Assembly: GCA_946480705.1 (NCBI GenBank)
Contig: CAMLLF010000106.1
Coordinates: 1-9,221 of the forward strand
Origin: an uncultured Lysobacteraceae bacterium
GTDB lineage: Bacteria; Pseudomonadota; Gammaproteobacteria; Xanthomonadales; Rhodanobacteraceae
Direction: 5' to 3'
DNA: 9,221 nt
This document shows, one piece after another, positions 5,714 to 9,221 of the stretch. Numbering within the stretch: the stretch's first letter is position 1; every line of letters begins with the position of its first letter. The notes below the pieces were generated by a model. The model made no database searches. It was not told the origin of the DNA and was given only the letters and a program-made list of their open reading frames with translations. The position numbers were made by a program, and so were the translations under genes.

Positions 5714-5769
5714 CCGTCCGAACCCGTTCCCGTCGAACGGATCGCGCACCGGCATCTCCTGGAGTCCGC

Positions 5770-7383
5770 ATGAACACCGTCTTCGCCACGCTCGAACGCG
5801 TGTCGTACGCGCTGCCTGACGGCACGCGCCTGTTTTCCGATTTGAACCTCGTGCTCGACGGGCGCCGCACTGCGCTCGTCGGCCGCAACGGCGTCGGCAA
5901 GAGCGTGCTCGCCGACATCGTCGCGGGACGGCGCGCACCGTCGGCCGGGCGCCGCCTCATGGGAGTGCGCGTTTTCCACTTGTCGCAGAATGTCGCGCCG
6001 GCGCCGGCCGCGACGGTCGCCGCGCTGGCCGGCGTCGGCGCCGAACTCGCGGCGCTCGGGCGCATCGAGGCCGGCAGCGTCGACGAGCGCGACTTCGCGA
6101 TCCTCGGCGAGCGCTGGGACCTGCGCCATCGCCTGACCGCACTGCTCGAGCGCGGCGGACTGGGTCACCTGCGGCCGGACCAGGCGGCAGGAACCTTGAG
6201 CGGCGGCGAACAGACGCGCGTCGCGCTGCTCGGCGCCTGGCTCGCGGACGCCGACCTGCTCGTGCTCGACGAGCCGACGAATCATCTGGATCGCGCGCAG
6301 CGCGCCGCGCTGCGCGCGCAGTTGCGGATGTGGAACGGCGGCCTGCTCGTCGTCAGCCACGATCGCGCGCTGCTGCACGAGATGGAGCGCATTCTGGAAT
6401 TGACCGGGCACGGCCTCGACGACCATGCCGGCAACTACGCCGACTATCGCCGCGCGAGCGATGCGGCGCGGCAGCGGGCCGCGGAAATCCTGGAACGGCG
6501 CAAGCTCGAACGGCGGCGCGGCGAAGCCGAACTGCGCGCGCAGCGCGAGCAGCAGGAGCGGCGCGCCGCGCAGGGCGCGCGCGGTGCGCGCGAGGAGAAT
6601 CAGGCGCCGATCCTGCTCGGCCTGCGCCGGCAGCGCAGCGAGAACAGCCTCGGTCGGCTCAGGCAGCAGCGGTCCGAGCGCCGTGCGGCGCTGCAGGCGG
6701 AGGTCGCCGAGGCGGCGCGTGCCGTGGTCGCCGACGAAGCGATCGTTCTGTTCGCGCCGGATTCCGCCGCCGCGCACGCGCGTCGAGCCTTCGTGCTCGA
6801 CGGTGTCGTGCTGCCTCACGGCATCGCCGGTGGCGCACCGCTCGACCTCGTCGCGCACGGCGGCCGGCGCATCGGCGTGACGGGGGCGAACGGCAGCGGC
6901 AAGTCGACGCTGCTGCGCGTGCTCGCGGGACAGCTGATGCCGCTGCAAGGACAGTGTCAGGTCGGTGTGCCGTGCGCCTGTCTCGATCAGACGCTGGGCA
7001 TTCTCGATCCGGATCGCAGCGCGTTGCAGCAGCTGATTGCGCTGGCGCCGTCGACCGGCGAAGCGGCGTTGCGCTCGCGGCTCGCGCTGCTCGGGCTCGA
7101 TGCCGACGCGGTCCGGCGCCCGGCCCGCGGACTCAGCGGCGGCGAGCGGTTGAAGGCGGCGCTCGCCGCCGCGCTGTACCGCGACGAGCCGGCCGGCCTG
7201 CTGTTGCTCGACGAGCCCGACAACCATCTCGATCTGGCCTCGCTGCAGGCGCTCGAACGCATGCTGCGGGACTACCGCGGCGCGCTCGTCGTCGTTTCGC
7301 ACGACGACGCGCTGCTCGATGCGCTCGGGCTCGACACGCGCGTCGAGCCCGATGCGGCGGGCTGGCGGGTCTCGCCGTGGTAG
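5770..7383 (+). CDS. ABC-F family ATPase (ribosome-associated)
   Basis: A 537-residue soluble protein with two fused ABC ATPase domains and no membrane segment, the hallmark of ABC-F proteins, which bind the ribosomal E site and act in translation or antibiotic protection. Domain 1: Walker A GRNGVGKS (38-45), signature LSGGEQ (143-148), Walker B LLVLDEPTNHLD (163-174) with catalytic Glu168, H-loop His197. Domain 2: Walker A GANGSGKST (372-380), signature LSGGE (455-459), Walker B LLLLDEPDNHLD (477-488) with Glu482, H-loop SHDD (510-513). The linker (about 230-320) is very rich in Arg, Glu and Ala and should form the helical P-site tRNA-interaction motif; it includes the marked ENQAPILLGLRRQRSENSLG. 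No EttA-type arm is obvious, and the C-terminal extension of Uup is absent. It is probably not one of the four classical E. coli types. ATG 5770 follows GGAG at 5 bases. Confidence 0.9.
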   Translation: MNTVFATLERVSYALPDGTRLFSDLNLVLDGRRTALVGRNGVGKSVLADIVAGRRAPSAGRRLMGVRVFHLSQNVAPAPAATVAALAGVGAELAALGRIEAGSVDERDFAILGERWDLRHRLTALLERGGLGHLRPDQAAGTLSGGEQTRVALLGAWLADADLLVLDEPTNHLDRAQRAALRAQLRMWNGGLLVVSHDRALLHEMERILELTGHGLDDHAGNYADYRRASDAARQRAAEILERRKLERRRGEAELRAQREQQERRAAQGARGAREENQAPILLGLRRQRSENSLGRLRQQRSERRAALQAEVAEAARAVVADEAIVLFAPDSAAAHARRAFVLDGVVLPHGIAGGAPLDLVAHGGRRIGVTGANGSGKSTLLRVLAGQLMPLQGQCQVGVPCACLDQTLGILDPDRSALQQLIALAPSTGEAALRSRLALLGLDADAVRRPARGLSGGERLKAALAAALYRDEPAGLLLLDEPDNHLDLASLQALERMLRDYRGALVVVSHDDALLDALGLDTRVEPDAAGWRVSPW

Positions 7384-7448
7384 CGGAATCGGAATCGGCG
7401 CACATGCAGGCGCGGCGTGCTCCGATGCCGGGGGCTTGACCCATCCGT

Positions 7449-7461
7449 TAGCATGCACGGA
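7449..7461 (+). promoter_or_regulatory. Possible promoter giving a leaderless recQ mRNA
   Basis: TAGCAT (7449-7454) resembles a -10 hexamer (four of six bases), and the recQ ATG begins 7 bases after it, just where transcription would start. No Shine-Dalgarno precedes the ATG. The -35 is not recognisable. Confidence 0.3.
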
Positions 7462-9221
7462 TGACCTCACCCGCTCTCGAAGTCCTGCACCGCGTTTTCG
7501 GCTACGCGAATTTCCGCGGCGAGCAGGCCGCCATCGTCGATCATCTGCAGGCAGGCAACGACTGTCTCGTGCTCATGCCGACCGGCGGCGGCAAATCGCT
7601 GTGCTATCAGGTGCCGGCGCTGCTGCGCGACGGCACCGCCGTCGTCGTGTCGCCGCTGATCGCGCTGATGCAGGACCAGGTCGACGCGCTGACCCAGCTC
7701 GGCGTCGCCGCGGCGTTCCTCAATTCCTCGCTGTCGCCGCAGGCGCAGCGCGAGGTCGAGCAGCGTCTGCTGCGGCGCGAACTGAAGCTGCTCTACGTCG
7801 CGCCCGAGCGGCTGCTCGGCGAGCGCATGCTCGACCAGCTCGAGCGCGTGCCGATCTCGCTGTTCGCGATCGACGAAGCGCATTGCGTGTCGCAGTGGGG
7901 GCACGACTTCCGGCCCGAATACCGCGGACTCAACCTGCTGCACGAGCGCTTCCCGCAGGTGCCGCGCATTGCGCTGACCGCGACCGCCGACGCGCCGACG
8001 CGCGCGGAGATCGTCGAGCGGCTCGGTCTCGACGGTGCGCGCCAGTTCGTCGCGAGCTTCGATCGCCCGAACATCCGCTACCAGGTCGTCGAGAAGCACA
8101 ACGCGCGCCGGCAACTGCGCGAATTCCTCGCCGACCGGCACGACGAGTCGGGCATCGTCTATTGCCTGTCGCGCAAGAAAGTCGACGAGACCGCCGCGGC
8201 ACTCGTCGAGGACGGCTTCGACGCGCTGGCGTATCACGCCGGCATGGAACAGTCGGTGCGTGCGGCGAATCAGCAGCGCTTCCTGCGCGACGACGGCGTC
8301 GTCATGGTCGCGACCATCGCGTTCGGCATGGGCATCGACAAGCCCGACGTGCGCTACGTCGCGCACCTGGACCTGCCCAAGAGCATGGAAGGGTATTACC
8401 AGGAAACCGGTCGCGCCGGTCGCGACGGCCTGCCCGCGGAGGCGTGGCTCTGCTACGGCCTCGGCGACGTCGTCACGATGAGCCAGATGATCGCGCAGTC
8501 GGAATCCGGCCAGGAACGCAAGCGCGTCGAGCGCGCCAAGCTGGAAGCGCTGCTCGGTTACGCCGAGGCGACCGGCTGCCGGCGCCGCCTGCTGCTCGCC
8601 TATTTCGGCGAGACGCGCGGCGAAAATTGCGGCAACTGCGACAATTGCATAAATCCGCCGCGCAGCTGGGACGCGACCGAGGTCGCTCAGAAGGCGCTGT
8701 CGGCGGTCTATCGCACCGGACAGCGCTTCGGCGTCGGTCATCTGGTCAGCGTGCTGCGCGGCGAGGACAACGAGCGCCTGCGCAACTGGAATCATCACGA
8801 GCTCAGCGTCTACGGCATCGGCCGCGATCTCGACGCGCGCCAGTGGAGCGGCGTCTTCCGGCACCTCGTCGCGGCCGGTCATCTCGCGGCCGATCACGAA
8901 GGCTACGGCACCCTGCATCTGACCGGATCGAGCCGCGGCGTGCTCAAGGGCGAGGCGCGCGTGCTCATGCGCTTCCAGGCCGGCGAGGAACAGCGCCGCG
9001 CGGAACGCAAGGCTTCGCGCAAGGGCGGCCGCGGCGCGACCGCGCACAACAGCCTGCAGATCGCCGACGACGAACGTCCGCTATGGGACGCGCTGCGTGC
9101 CGTGCGCGCGCGGCTCGCGAAGGAACAGAACGTGCCGGCCTATGTGATTTTCCACGACGCGACCTTGCTCGACATGCTGCGCGAACATCCGACGTCGATG
9201 CGCGAACTCGCGCAGATCAGC
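7461..9221 (+). CDS. recQ: ATP-dependent DNA helicase RecQ (C-terminus beyond the window)
   Basis: The first 587 residues of a 3'-5' DNA helicase that unwinds forks, D-loops and broken ends in RecF-pathway recombination and repair. The frame is open to the right edge; the family is about 600-620 residues, so only the tail is missing. Seen in order: motif 0 FRGEQAAIV (18-26), Walker A MPTGGGKS (39-46), DEAH box (138-141) followed by the aromatic-rich loop [13 protein letters not shown] (142-154), motif [10 protein letters not shown] (171-177), motif [14 protein letters not shown] (283-295), motif [12 protein letters not shown] (314-323), the RQC zinc site Cys373, Cys390, Cys393, Cys396, the winged-helix domain (about 403-500), then an HRDC domain from about 538 ([30 protein letters not shown]). 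ATG 7461 aligns with the usual RecQ start, 77 bases after the ABC-F stop. Confidence 0.97.
   Translation, partial: MTSPALEVLHRVFGYANFRGEQAAIVDHLQAGNDCLVLMPTGGGKSLCYQVPALLRDGTAVVVSPLIALMQDQVDALTQLGVAAAFLNSSLSPQAQREVEQRLLRRELKLLYVAPERLLGERMLDQLERVPISLFAIDEAHCVSQWGHDFRPEYRGLNLLHERFPQVPRIALTATADAPTRAEIVERLGLDGARQFVASFDRPNIRYQVVEKHNARRQLREFLADRHDESGIVYCLSRKKVDETAAALVEDGFDALAYHAGMEQSVRAANQQRFLRDDGVVMVATIAFGMGIDKPDVRYVAHLDLPKSMEGYYQETGRAGRDGLPAEAWLCYGLGDVVTMSQMIAQSESGQERKRVERAKLEALLGYAEATGCRRRLLLAYFGETRGENCGNCDNCINPPRSWDATEVAQKALSAVYRTGQRFGVGHLVSVLRGEDNERLRNWNHHELSVYGIGRDLDARQWSGVFRHLVAAGHLAADHEGYGTLHLTGSSRGVLKGEARVLMRFQAGEEQRRAERKASRKGGRGATAHNSLQIADDERPLWDALRAVRARLAKEQNVPAYVIFHDATLLDMLREHPTSMRELAQIS

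Larger units (their letters stand above)
5450..5769. other. Divergent intergenic region between the small secreted gene and the ABC-F gene
   Basis: This 320-base spacer separates genes transcribed away from each other and should contain both promoters. It holds an inverted repeat around the secreted gene's ribosome binding site (5451-5469), a 19-bp palindrome (5544-5562), a possible -10 for the ABC-F gene (TAGCAT, 5639-5644, no clear -35), two mini-ORFs (5681-5709) and a hairpin (5697-5713). No real protein-coding gene is seen. Confidence 0.6.

Noticed and set aside
4908..6065. A 385-codon open frame on the minus strand across the secreted gene and the divergent spacer
   Set aside because: It runs through the terminator, the spacer and the start of the ABC-F gene, with repetitive Arg/Ala composition and no motif. 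The secreted gene uses a different frame with a good ribosome binding site and signal peptide.
5638..7470. A 610-codon open frame on the minus strand opposite the ABC-F gene
   Set aside because: Both ABC domains are complete on the plus strand. The antisense frame has no recognisable domain or ribosome binding site.
7467..9047. A 526-codon open frame on the minus strand opposite recQ
   Set aside because: RecQ motifs are complete on the plus strand; the antisense translation matches no family and has the usual shadow composition.
1..9221. Defence island, toxin-antitoxin, CRISPR, biosynthetic cluster or mobile element
   Set aside because: No direct-repeat arrays, transposase, integrase, reverse transcriptase, paired toxin/antitoxin frames or biosynthetic enzymes are seen. 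The HNH and RecQ genes look like chromosomal standalone genes and are far apart.

Overview
The window is high-GC DNA densely packed with bacterial genes. RecQ, DmdC-type acyl-CoA dehydrogenase, LEA-2 lipoprotein, HNH and beta-helix proteins, plus a PsrA-like operator, fit a gammaproteobacterium of the Xanthomonadales/Nevskiales sort. This placement is inference from protein style, not from a marker gene. I see no tRNA, rRNA, CRISPR array, transposase, integrase or phage gene.

Layout: (1) Bases 3-56 (+) encode a scrap of PriA helicase that stops matching abruptly where the next gene begins. (2) From about 5450 down to 49 the genes all lie on the minus strand. In order of transcription they are a small secreted protein gene interrupted by an in-frame TGA (5195-5449), a LEA-2 type lipoprotein (4360-4833), an acyl-CoA dehydrogenase (2557-4341), a GNAT acetyltransferase (1931-2410), a secreted right-handed beta-helix protein (810-1733) and an HNH endonuclease (49-642). 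(3) A 320-base divergent spacer (5450-5769) carries a 19-bp palindrome and a leader with two mini-ORFs. (4) On the plus strand follow an ABC-F ATPase (5770-7383) and recQ (7461 to the right edge, C-terminus cut off).

The best-supported functional unit is the lipoprotein/acyl-CoA dehydrogenase pair. The genes are 18 bases apart, and their promoter region holds CAAAC-N4-GTTTG, which fits the published consensus for PsrA, the fatty-acid-responsive TetR-family repressor of beta-oxidation. This suggests an envelope lipoprotein co-induced with a fatty-acyl-CoA oxidising enzyme. ABC-F (ribosome-associated ATPase) and RecQ (DNA repair helicase) are housekeeping or stress genes with no evident link to that unit.

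No wholly new system is evident. The points most worth a second look are the PsrA-like operator, the TGA-interrupted secreted gene with an intact terminator, the palindrome and mini-ORF leader before the ABC-F gene, the possible leaderless start of recQ, and the PriA scrap, which may mark a rearrangement or a chimeric contig join.
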